Positions 22,987 through 32,250 are shown, numbered from the stretch's first letter. The stretch is 64,000 nt of DNA from Azolla caroliniana (GCA_043228905.1 JBHGNT010000003.1:15128001-15192000); one strand, 5' to 3'. Numbers and translations: made by a program. Notes: a model not told the origin generated them from the sequence alone.

Positions 22987-23492
22987 CAACCAAAGGAGTC
23001 GGCACATCCGAACAAGTCGAAGCAAGCGGCAGTGGTGGTAGAGTCAAGAAGGATAGAGCCGACTAGAAGAAGGCCAAAACCCAAACGTGGTCCGATGTGG
23101 TGAAGGGCCTAAAAACGGAAGAAGAGTTGGAGACTACCAACTCGGACAAGATGTAGAATGAATCGGAGGAAACCGATTCGGTTGAACAGTTCGATTACGA
23201 AGAGCCGAATCAACTAAAGGCCAAGCGGACGGGAAGGCAGCGGAAGTCGACACCGACACAGAGGAACCGATGGGTCGACAAGTGCCGGAGTCATAGCAGT
23301 GAAGGAGCTAAGATGGGCCTGTTTAGCAGACAAGCCGACCAAGGAGGTCGAAGTGCGCAAAACCTGACGGGTCATGGGAAGCAGAACCGACCGGACGAGG
23401 AGCACGAGCAAGGCGGGCGGACGTCAGAAGGAGCCGGATGAAAGGATTGACTACTGCAGACATTGGCACCATGATACGACCTCAAGTTGAGC

Positions 23493-23527
23493 TTGAGGGG
23501 AAGTATTGAGCGAGCAAGCTCAATCGT
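23493..23527 (+). repeat. Copia-2 polypurine tract and first 24 bp of its 3' LTR
   Basis: TTGAGGGGAAG (23493-23503) follows the stop of the C-terminal extension. TATTGAGCGAGC at 23504 corresponds to TGTTGAGCCGG of the 5' LTR (TG mutated to TA). The LTR is interrupted after 24 bp by the minus-strand element and continues at 27376. Confidence 0.65.
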
Positions 23528-24278
23528 TGTCACGTGGCGTGTGACACACACGCCAAATGTCGCGATGTGCGTGTCACATAGGCGCGGACAAGCACCGGGC
23601 CTCTATCCGTGAGTGGTTATGGAGGAGATGAATTAGCCGTTTTAGGTTTATTGTCAGGTTGTTCTTTGTTGTCGAAGACACACCCGAACTAGAATCCACG
23701 GTGCGGTGGATTGATGCGTAGGCGGCGGTAATGTGGTGGTGTGCAACGTTTAGCGGGTGACAAACGATGGCGAAATGATCTTTGCCGATGTTATTTCCTT
23801 CTTGACAAGAATTCCAGAGATAGAGTGAATGATCACACGAAATGAAATTGTAGTAGCCGAAGTGATGCACTAATGTGGTTGTGTGTGAGAGAGAGATAGA
23901 TAGATAGATTATATTATCGTCTTCGGAGGTCAAATATGACCTATGAGACCAAAAATATTACATTTCACATGATACGTGTGAAGGTGAGTAGCGACTCTCG
24001 ATGTTCAAGAACTTTACCAATGAATATTGCAATCGAGAGTGCACATCGTGGTTGTGAGAGAAATTCGTGCAAGGATTGGGCTCGATCGAAGAGATGTGGA
24101 AAGCATGGTCAAATATGATCAAAGGCAGAGCATTGTATCAAAGATAGATGGATGGATGGAAATTTCAATTCCAGGTTTGAACCCTTGACATCAATGTTGA
24201 GAAACAAGACAAGTCACCAATAAGATAAGTAGGTTTTTTAATATTAAGATGTTGATTCAATACATAGCTTGATTGATG
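23528..24278 (-). repeat. 3' LTR remnant lacking U3
   Basis: Matches 26304-26910 from the LTR terminus TGTCACGTGG (plus strand) through GATTGATG. It has an extra ~235 bp at about 23912-24148, and lacks the (GT)n expansion and a second ~44 bp unit found in the other copy. Similarity ends at 24278, where copia-2 tail sequence begins. Confidence 0.65.
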
Positions 24279-24629
24279 TCGGAGCAAGCGGTAGTGGTAG
24301 TAGAGTCAAGAAGGACAGAGCCGACTGGAAGAAGGCCAAGACCGGACGTGGTCCAATGTGGTGAAGGGCCTAAAAACGGAAGAAGAGTTGGAGACTACCA
24401 ACTCGGACAAGAGCTAGAATGAATCAGAGGAAACCAATTCGGTTGAATAGTTGGATTCAGAATAGCTGGATCAACTAAAGGCCAAGCGGACGAGAAGGCA
24501 GCGGAAGTCGACACCGACACAGAGGAACCGATGGGTCGACAAGTGTCGGAGTCATAGCAGTGAAGGAGCTGAGATGGGCCTGTTAAGCAGACAAGCCGAC
24601 CAAGGAGGTCGAAGTGCGCAAAACCTAAC
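24279..24629 (+). repeat. Duplicate of the copia-2 C-terminal tail
   Basis: About 350 bp matching 23017-23371 in the same orientation with scattered substitutions, for example TGG where the other copy has a TAG stop. It lies between the U3-less LTR copy and the truncated end of the repeat-rich ORF, so it marks a rearrangement junction on both sides. Confidence 0.75.
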
Positions 24630-24632
24630 ATC

Positions 24633-26264
24633 AACATCATCATTATACACATCCCAAATAACATTTTCTAGATTTTCCTTACTTATACCCTTGTGATCAT
24701 TAAGTAACCCTATATCATCATGGACATATTTTTGTAGAACGTCCTCATCATCACAAATCCCTATTCTATTTTCATAATGGATATCCTCATGAATGTCACC
24801 ATTTGATTTAGTGAAACTCTTATCAAATCTATCCCGAAGAAAACCAAGGCAACCTAAAACACACAATTCCTCTTCGTCACTCTCACCCTCATCATTACCC
24901 TTATCATAACCATATCCACAGAAAGTGCACAACTTTTTATCATCATAACCCTCATTCTTCTCTTGGCGCTCACTCTCACCATCAATAATAAACTCTCTCT
25001 TACTATCATCAAGCCCTAAATCGTGTGTATCGTTATTATTGTCACTGTCATCACGTTTAAATGTAAAGTTTTCGTCTCTTCCTAACTTCTCCTCTTGTTT
25101 GAGGCCCTCATTAAACCTATCAAACTCGTCATCACAATTTAAACAATGAGAGTCTAGATTCCAACCTCTCTCACCATCACAACTTTCAAGTGTAGCACAA
25201 CCATGAAGAGCTCGACCTTGATTTCTCCTCTTGAGTTTATAGTAATCTTTGCCACAATCATAACCTTGTAGATCTCGAGCACTCTTTGTGAGTTTGTAAT
25301 GATCTTTGTCTTTATCATAACTGTGTAGATCTTGATCTTTCTCCTCAAGCCCACATTCTTTGTCACATGTCTTTTCATGACTGCATCCTTGAGTATCTTG
25401 GTCTTTCCCCTCTAGCCCACTTTCTTCACCGCATGTCTCTTCATGATCGCATCCTTCTCGATCTTCCCTCTTGAGCCCACATTCTTCATCGCATCTCTCT
25501 TCATTATTGTATCCTTCTTCAGTGCATCTCTCTCTTCTCTTGAGTTTGCAATGATCTTCATGATGACAGTCACAATCTATCCCTTCAAGATCGTGTTCTT
25601 CATCACATGTTTCTCTTTTGTCGAGTTTGCAACAATCCTCGTAATGACCATAAGCATGTCGATCTCGCTTGTCAAGCCCACGTTCTTCTTCATGACCGCA
25701 TCCTTGAATATCTCGTTCTTCCTTTTTGAGCCCTTGTTCTTCATCGCATGTCTCTTCACGATCACATCCTCGAATATCTTGATCTTTTGTCTTGATCCCA
25801 CGTTCTTTGTCATATGTCTCTTCATGATCACATCCTCGAATATCTTGATCTTCCCTCTTGAGCCCACGTTCTTCGTCGTGTCTCTCTTCACAACCGCATC
25901 CTCGAATATCTCGATCTTTCCTTATGATCCCACATTCTTCGTTGAAAGTCTCTTCATGACAATAATCGTGATCATCTCGATCATCTTCATCTTCTTCATC
26001 GTTGAGTAAAACATGAAAAGGTTGAGGCCCAAATCTTGACGTCATAACCGCTTCGTACCAATCCGGAACTTCTTGATATAGTCTTTCGACTTTCCTTGCC
26101 AGCTTGAGATACTCCATCGCTCTATCCTTATCATCATGCAACAACATTTCAATGGCCTTCCTTACAAATGGAAGGATTACGAGCCTTGGACCACCTTCTA
26201 TTCTAATTGACTCCTCTAAGTCGTAAGCAAGCAAGACCACATCCATCATTCGTGTTGCCTCCAT
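24633..26264 (-). CDS. Unknown acidic, Cys-rich repeat protein encoded by the LTR element
   Basis: One uninterrupted minus-strand frame of over 540 codons starting at the ATG at 26264-26262, 17 bases after a primer-site-like motif. The first ~85 residues look globular (EATRMMDVVLLAYDLEES, EYLKLARKVERLYQEVPDW). An acidic run (NDEEDEDDRDDHDY) follows, then tandem 22-residue repeats, each opening C-D-H-E-E-T and closing K-D-Q-D-I-x-G, encoded by 66 bp units phased at 25384, 25450, 25699, 25765, 25831 and 25897. The C-terminal third is Asp/Glu-rich with CxxC-like pairs (LCTFCGYG). The last ~25 codons before the TAG near 24552 are duplicated copia-2 tail, so the true C-terminus is lost. Unlike its neighbours it has no stops. 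I recognise no family; a gag-like or captured gene are both possible. Confidence 0.55.
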
Positions 26265-26280
26265 TACCACCTTGTGTTGT

Positions 26281-26297
26281 TCACGTCGGGTTCACCA
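26281..26297 (-). other. Primer-site-like motif of the minus-strand element
   Basis: TGGTGAACCCGACGTGA on the minus strand, six bases after the LTR terminus TGACA. It begins TGG as required for pairing to a tRNA CCA end. I did not match it to a specific tRNA. Confidence 0.45.
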
Positions 26298-26696
26298 AAT
26301 AGATGTCACGTGGCATATGACACACGTGCCAAATGTCGCGATGTGCGTGTCACACAAGCGCGGACAAGCACCGGGCCTCTATCCGCTAATGGTTATGGAG
26401 GAGATGAATTAGCCATTTTAGGTTTATTGTCAGGTTGTTCTTTGTTGTCGAAGACGCACCCGAACTAGAATCCGCGGTGCGGTGGATTGATGTGTAGGCG
26501 GCGGTAATGTGGTGGTGTGCAACATTTAGTGGGCGACAAACGACGACGAAATGATCTTTGCCGGTGCTATTTCCTTCTTGACGAGAATTCCAGAGATAGA
26601 GTGAATGATCACACGAAATGAAATTGTAGTAGCCGAAATGATGTGAATGATCACACGAAATGAAATTGTAGTAGCCAAAGTGACGCACTAATGTGG

Positions 26697-26729
<33 letters not shown>

Positions 26730-26962
26730 TGAGTGAGAGAGAGAGAGATGGGAATTGAGGAAGTGTGTAAGATAGATAGATAGATGGATGGAAATTCCAA
26801 TTCCGGGTTCGAACCCTTGACATCAATGTTAAGAAACAAGACAAGTCACCAATAAGATAAGTAGGTTTTTTAATATTAAGATGTTGATTCAATACATAGC
26901 TTGATTGATGCCTAGATTGACCCCCCCCTTTTCCCTTCCTTTCTTTCTTATATAGATGCCCC

Positions 26963-27066
26963 CATGCATATGATGCATGTGAGGGTGTACGACATGCATA
27001 CAACGCATGAGATGCATGCAATGCATTATTGCCATTTGGTGCTCATGCATCGCATGTGATGCATGA
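26963..27066 (-). promoter_or_regulatory. RY (CATGCA) motif array upstream of the LTR TATA box
   Basis: About seven CATGCA/TGCATG cores within ~105 bp, mostly inside ATGCAT palindromes, ending about 9 bp upstream of TATATAAG (26947-26954) in the LTR's orientation. RY motifs are the known targets of the B3 factors ABI3, FUS3 and LEC2 in seed development. Regulation here is inferred. Confidence 0.55.
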
Positions 27067-27139
27067 TGACCATGTCCCTCATTCAAGCTCTAATGTATGA
27101 GCATTTACATGTGAAAAATACAATAATAAAAGTATAATA

Positions 27140-27240
27140 AGTAACAACTTAGCCTAATGGTAAGTCAATTGTGTCTTAACTTGGAGGTGTAAGGTTCTTG
27201 AACCTTACTTGCACCCCTTGGTATGCATGAAAATGCTATT
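27140..27240 (+). mobile_element. tRNA-derived SINE-like segment
   Basis: TTAGCCTAATGG (about 27150-27161) resembles a pol III A box, and AAGGTTCTTGAACC about 30 bp later a B box, at tRNA-like spacing. It lies inside the U3 of the minus-strand LTR. Ends not defined. Confidence 0.4.
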
Positions 27241-27375
27241 AGGCCTTAGTAGAGGGGTTCTCATTTCATTCATATTTACAACATGCTAACGTACGAGTGT
27301 AACCATCGCTCCATTCATTCGTGTACACATTGCACCGTCTCGATTTTCACACCATTGCCGAAAATCTTCACGACA

Positions 27376-27744
27376 CTATATCCGGATTGGCTAAACAAGC
27401 CAAAGCCGGATTCAAATGTGAACCGGAAGGCTAGTAGTAGCCTATACTCATAGACTACTAAGTAGTCAGAGTTCTCGTAGTTAGTGTCAACCGCTCGTAT
27501 GATCATTGAAGTACATAGTACCTCTGTTAGTCCTTTTGAGGACTTGTATAAATAGGGTTGTTTAGCATGTTGTATAGATAGAGTGATACAGAGTGTTAAT
27601 TTTTTAATAGAGTTTATGTTTTGCTCTCTCTGTCTCTCCCGTGTATGCTAAATACTCTCAAGGTTCCATTGAACCTGTGTTTCTATTCTCTGTTGCTATC
27701 CGGCTAAACCGGTTTTGTCAAGCTTCCGTACGCTAACTTTTTCA
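27376..27744 (+). repeat. Copia-2 3' LTR, main part
   Basis: Collinear with 10936-11760 without the 426 bp solo LTR: shared GGCTAGTAGTAGCCTATACT, TATAAATAG, GTTTCTATTCTCTGTTGCTA and the end TTTTTCA. Ends at 27744, followed by TCATT. Confidence 0.8.
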
Positions 27745-29519
27745 TCATTGTATAATGGTCGGAGGTTAATGCAATATAGTCTCTTTTGAGCACATAATCA
27801 TCTCTCATTCTCTACGCAATCATCTTGTCTGTCTGCTACTTTTTCTTGTTTGACTGACTAACCAATAGGTCCTCAACTTCTACATCATCAACATCATATT
27901 CATTAAACACACACAAGGGCCTACAGTTTGAGCATATATAAGAAGGCTAACTACCTTCATGAAGGGGAACTCTTTTCTTTATTGTTTTGAAATAGAGACT
28001 TTGATAGTGTGGCAAAGCTTTAGCTTCATACATATATGCCTCCTTCTTTAAACCCATAGTAAAATAAGAACTTTAGTTTATCATGCCATACCATTCAAAT
28101 GTAAAAATGACTATATTCAAATCAATTCTAATTTATAAACTAAAATGTTGATTGAGTCTGTATAAAACCATTGTAGGTCATCTTAGATTGTATCCTATTC
28201 ATGGTCATTGGCAAAAACTTTATTGCTCTATGATTGTTGGGGACCATGTATCAAATTAAATATCTTTGGGTGGAAATATGGTGGTTCAAGTTATATGGGA
28301 ATAAATGATTGAGTTGATCATTAAAGCAAGATTAATTGTGTTGCATGTGCATTTTCTTATGTATGGCAGGCCTCAAATGAATTGGATTGATTGTTGTGAC
28401 TCTAATAGTCGGACATATTCCGTAGATGATGGGAGATGATCGAAGCATCCTTGAATAACATTTATTGGAAATTTTATGCAAAAGCGTTCTTGGGCATATA
28501 GAAAAATATCATTCATTCATCTAAAGGTAGATAGGAGATGGAACAACACATATTCAACCTTTCAAATTAATTCATCTTTGACTTGAATGTGTGTGGCCCT
28601 TATCCTCATTAGCTGGGATTATTGAGAAACATGAAGTGTGATTGCATTTGGTTCTCTTCATAAATCCATTTTTACTAATAACAAAATATTTCATTAAAAG
28701 ATTCAACAAGTTCGCTCTTTCTAACCAATTTTGTATTTTGTCACATTTGTTGGTATAAAAGGAAAAATTTGGAGCTACTCTAGGGTTTTCCAATATCCAA
28801 ATATCCGTGATCAACTCTCAAAAGAGAGAGGAGGAGAGAATTACCCTAATATTATTTATACATACACGAATAATTTATCCTAAGTTATGGTCAATATTTT
28901 TATCAAAATTTGAGAATTGCATGGAGTTTGAGACACATTTTAATACATTGCCTTATATATGCTACAACCTAAAAAACAACAAGCGTGGAAAAGAGGCCCA
29001 GGCAATGATCAATCCTCCTTTATATAATCGTTCTAGAGTAAAGAGACGCTAAAATATGCATGCACAAAAGTATGAAAAGTGATAAACTGTTGATATTGAA
29101 ATTGTTATACATGCTACTCTACTTGATCCTCATCGCGCAACCGACCAATGTCAAACACACACACACACATCAATGAACAAATCATATTAATATATCTTGC
29201 AATACGAACATACAACACAAGATGGTCATATGGTCTTGTATAATACAATATAATGACCATCTTGTAGATTTTATATCTATAGGGAACGAATACAAATGCA
29301 ATGACAATGTGGTAGCTTTTCTATCTGCGATGTTGTTTACAGGACGAATACAATCCTAATACATTATATGAACAATACGATACCAATACAATGCAACACA
29401 ATATACAAAAAATAAAATAGTGGGACAACACAAAATGTATAGGATCAATACAATGTAGATACAATACTACTTACTTAATGTAGTGTATGGGCAATAGACA
29501 CTAGACACACGCACTACAT
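27745..29519. other. Intergenic; possibly the rest of copia-1's 3' LTR at its left edge
   Basis: By the nested model the first bases after 27749 should continue copia-1's 3' LTR, but I could not recognise its end (a CCAATA near 27872 is a weak candidate). The rest is AT-rich with no gene. A 13 bp perfect inverted repeat (ACAAGATGGTCAT, 29217-29229 and 29253-29265) sits in an ATACAAT-rich stretch. Confidence 0.4.
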
Positions 29520-29529
29520 TGTAGGAGTG

Positions 29530-29740
29530 TTTTTTTTTCAAAAAAAGGATCTACTTTTCCATTGGTAGGAGAGATTTTTAAAGAAAGACTACACAAGATG
29601 GCCGCTAAGAGGCGAGTGACCCTGTCCCAGATCCTTTGAGCTTGAGGGCAATGCCACAAACAATGTCTTAGAGTCTCGATAGGTGCAAAACAGAGTGGGC
29701 AAGCTATTGGGCCTCCTCGTTTACCTAGCTATGCACCAAC
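29530..29740 (-). pseudogene. LINE fragment: zinc-binding end of ORF2
   Basis: Minus-strand translation gives CPLCFAPIETLRHCLWHCP then AQRIWDRVTRLL, the zf-RVT signature found at the C-terminus of plant non-LTR retrotransposon reverse transcriptases. No flanking RT was found; it is a short 3' remnant. Confidence 0.75.
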
Positions 29741-29933
29741 GGGGGGGGGGCAACGTTATGTCCGATCGATCTGCCACTAAAATAGCTTGATCTTCTCACG
29801 CACGTGGACAAATGCAAAATACAAACAAAACAAATCGGAAGGCCCTTTGCTACACACACACACAATGCATTTTCATTATTTATACATATGTACTCATACA
29901 TTCACCAAACAAATATGCACAAAAGCAAGAAGA

Positions 29934-29935
<2 letters not shown>

Positions 29936-29975
<40 letters not shown>
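29936..29975. repeat. (GA)n microsatellite
   Basis: About 20 GA units, followed by a GC-richer stretch of CCGCCACCGCCATCGCC type that resembles a plant 5' leader, but no gene start was supported. Confidence 0.9.
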
Positions 29976-29977
<2 letters not shown>

Positions 29978-30059
29978 GATACAAATTTCTTGACTGAGTA
30001 GTCACTGTCCTCCCTCCCTTCCCCGCCACCGCCATCGCCGTTATCCTCCTCCTCTTCAG

Positions 30060-31490
30060 AAGATGGGTGATAAAATTAGGGTTTCACTGTCAGATCAGGA
30101 GCTCATCTGATCGTTCCTATATTAGCTGACAAACCATTCTCTTTGACAGATCTAGCATAGAATCCCATACGTTTGTGTCTTCTTCTTTGTAAGGGCATGC
30201 TCGTCCATTCTCATAAATTCTCTCTGCTTCGATGAGATCATCAGGTGGATCAAGCACTATGAAAGGTCGGGCTAACTCGTCTGGATTTACTACTTTCATC
30301 ATGTTCATGGTCTCATTCCTTGCTTGCTTCTATGTTGCTGGAAGGTAAAGTGGCCGCTTCCATCATTCTGTGTCTATAAGCATAAATAGGGATCAGGATT
30401 TGCGGTTTCGAAATAACGCGAAATCCATGTATATATTTTGAAGAGGAAACACACATAATTAGGAATTCTGACTTGAGCGCTCCTATTTCCATCATCCTAG
30501 GTTTTAGGATATATGATTTAGATCTCAAGAGTCTCGATTTAGGATGTAGGATTCAGAGTTTATTCATAGATAGTGCAAAATCCCATTTTCATTCATGTCT
30601 TGAAGATGTAAAATCATAAATATGGATTTAGGGTTTAGACATAATGTCAAATCTATGTATATATGAAGGAAAGAACGCAATTAGGGTTTAAAATTTAGAC
30701 ATAATGAAAACTCATTTCCATCATTCAATAGGTATATTTGAAGAGGCATAAACATAATTAGGGTTTTGAATTTATTGTTTAGGGTTTATTGATCATTGTT
30801 TAATATAAAGGATTTTTTAGAGAAACTATTGTATGTATTTAACCAGTAAAAATTAATAGAGTTTAGGGCAGATGGTTTAGATTTTAGGGTTTTCAGAAAG
30901 TGGGGTTTAGAGTTTAGGCACAGCCATTTTTTTCACTCCCATTATGCTTTAGATTACTTAATCCCAGTTTAGAATTAACTTAGTGCTTAATTACAATTTT
31001 TCGATATACTGATATCCGATTCATGCCACTCTAGTTTGTACAGGTAGCTATTCATTCAATTACTGAATACTATTAATTCATCCAGTAACAACTCCATGCA
31101 GGGTTTAGGATTTGAAGAAGCAAAGCATTATTATGGTTTAAATCTTAAGGTCTAGTTTAGAGTTTAGTGTAGGGTTTCGGATTTATACATAATCCAAACC
31201 CATTCCCATCATTCCATATATATTGATTAGGCATAGAAGCATAATTAGGGTTTAGGGTTTTGGACACAGTGCTAATCATTTTACTGCAACCCAAATGATA
31301 ACAATATCAAACTCTCAAGAATGCATTTTTTGTATTCATAAATTAAAATAGGAAAATCCTATCAATCAGCCACATATTTTAAACACATTATGCATTGAGT
31401 AAGAGAGATTGCCTTAACTAAAAAGAGAAACAAAAAATACACCCCCTTGCGCTTACATCAAATGAGTTTATTATAATACAGAAAAATGTA
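30060..31490. repeat. Non-coding block with degenerate TTTAGGG-like motifs
   Basis: TTAGGGTTT, GTTTAGGGTTTA, TAGGGTTTAGG and variants such as GGGTTTAGAGTTTAG recur from about 30530 to 31270 on the plus strand, interspersed with AT-rich sequence and near-repeats of TCCCATTTCCATCATTC. They are not in perfect tandem. No gene seen. Confidence 0.5.
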
Positions 31491-32018
31491 TTGTTTATGA
31501 TGTCAATTGATGTAGGTGACAAGAGAAAACATACCCTCTTTAAGCTCTTCCTCCCTCCTAAATTCTCTTCTTCTTCTTTTTGTTTTTACTTCCTTTTCCT
31601 CCTCCTTCGTTTGTGGCTAGTTGCATGCTCTATTATATGTGTCATTGTCTGTGGGACAGTCTCTCTCTATATGTATGTTTGACAATCTCTCTCTCTCTCA
31701 ATTTGGAAACCATGATTTTAAATAAAAACATTTAACCTAAAAGACTAACTAAAGCATCACATTTTTTAGTTTAAATATTAAAATCAAGAATTCACCAATA
31801 AAAAAGTTTGAAACCATATTGTGAAATACTCAAAAAAATTTCCATTCCATTTCAATGTTTACACTTATGTAGCTTTAGTTGGGTCAATGGATTGTTATGC
31901 ATGTTAGGTCATGGTTAGTTATGGGCGGTTCTTTTTTCCAATGCCTGTTGTTCTACAATATATTGTTTCTTCCTTGACTTTAATCTTCAAATATATAATA
32001 ATAATATCAAGTGGTGGG

Positions 32019-32250
32019 GAACAATTAACATATTATGAACAATAAGTGATTGACTCACTCTTAAAAGAGTTTCAACAAGTGGGAGAGTATACCAATGAAT
32101 TTCACTATTAGTTTACCACGCACTCAAAAAGGCCATGATGCCATTTGCGTGGTTGTTGATAGATTAATAAAATGGCTAGATTCATTCAAACGAAATCCAC
32201 TATTACCACTAAAGACTTAGCTTACCAATTTGTCAATGAGCAGTTCATTT
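32019..32250 (+). pseudogene. Internally deleted chromovirus fragment
   Basis: 32019-32080 matches the protease-RT spacer of the chromovirus (its 19612-19675). It then jumps directly to integrase: ATGAATTTCACTATTAGTTT gives MNFTISLPRTQKG, continuing with DAICVVVDR and, after a frameshift, ARFIQTKSTITTKDLAYQF. All of RT and RNase H is missing at the join (~32083). It lies just upstream of the galactosyltransferase exons. Confidence 0.75.

Larger units (their letters stand above)
14581..23431 (+). pseudogene. Copia-2 C-terminal extension after RNase H, split by the chromovirus
   Basis: The RNase H frame does not stop. It continues from 14581 through about 34 hydrophilic codons to the chromovirus at 14683 and, counting the target duplication once, resumes in the same frame at 22992 for about 147 codons to a TGA at 23429-23431. 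Content is rich in Glu, Lys, Gly, Ser and Arg, with no motif I recognise. Two TAG stops interrupt it; at the first, the partial duplicate at 24279-24629 has TGG, so that stop is recent. Preservation of frame across an 8.3 kb insertion argues it was translated. Confidence 0.6.
23528..27375 (-). mobile_element. Minus-strand LTR element with a repeat-rich ORF, rearranged 3' end
   Basis: On the minus strand: a ~1.07 kb 5' LTR (27375 to 26304) opening TGTCGTGAAGATTTTCGGC and ending CACGTGACA; a primer-site-like TGGTGAACCCGACGTGA; an open frame (26264 to about 24632); a 350 bp piece duplicated from the copia-2 tail (24629-24279); and a second LTR copy (24278 to 23528) that keeps only the part downstream of the TATA box and the exact LTR end. 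No RT, integrase or protease is visible, so it is non-autonomous or deleted. No matching target duplication was found (ATCGT left, CTATA right), consistent with rearrangement. Confidence 0.65.
26304..27375 (-). repeat. 5' LTR (~1.07 kb) of the minus-strand element
   Basis: Minus-strand TGTCGTGAAG...CACGTGACA. U3 contains an RY-motif array (26963-27066) and a SINE-like piece (27140-27240). TATATAAG reads at 26947-26954. Below it lie a G-run, a tRNA-like B box (GGGTTCGAACCC near 26806-26817), a (GT)n/(GA)n tract (26695-26748) and two ~44 bp tandem units (26597-26640, 26641-26685). Confidence 0.65.
10927..27744 (+). mobile_element. Copia-2: Ty1/copia element nested in copia-1's 3' LTR
   Basis: 5' LTR 10927-11760, primer site at 11761, copia-order coding remnant 11856-14580 with a C-terminal extension to 23431, polypurine tract 23493-23503, and 3' LTR 23504-27744 in two pieces. 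Flanks are GCATT (10922-10926) and TCATT (27745-27749), a target duplication with one mismatch. After removing the nested insertions the LTRs measure about 404 and 393 bp and the internal region about 3.4 kb, shorter than a complete copia element because gag/protease and RT segments are deleted. RNase H residues differ clearly from copia-1, so this is another lineage. Confidence 0.85.

Noticed and set aside
23574-23933. Minus-strand ORF conserved with 26386-27021
   Set aside because: Both lie inside the two copies of the same LTR. The shared frame follows from nucleotide similarity, and the longer one runs through a (GT)n tract and the LTR promoter.
25384-25960. Regular 66 bp units as a CRISPR-like array
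   Set aside because: Units are contiguous and in coding phase without unique spacers, and this is a plant nuclear sequence.
25443-26009. 188-codon plus-strand ORF
   Set aside because: It is the antisense shadow of the 66 bp repeats in the minus-strand ORF; its Phe/Ser/Ile content simply mirrors the repeat.
27301-27375. Separate LTR fragment unrelated to the minus-strand element
   Set aside because: Its opening TGTCGTGAAG pairs with the terminus CACGTGACA at 26304, with a TATA box between them at a sensible place, so one ~1.07 kb LTR is simpler.
30117-30308. 63-codon minus-strand ORF starting MNMMKVVNPDEL
   Set aside because: Looks protein-like in composition, but there is no recognised family, no flanking exons and no conserved context, so not called.
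31491-31682. Hydrophobic 63-codon ORF as the missing signal-anchor exon of the galactosyltransferase
   Set aside because: No resemblance to HPGT N-termini, T-rich low complexity, and no donor leading in frame to 32406.
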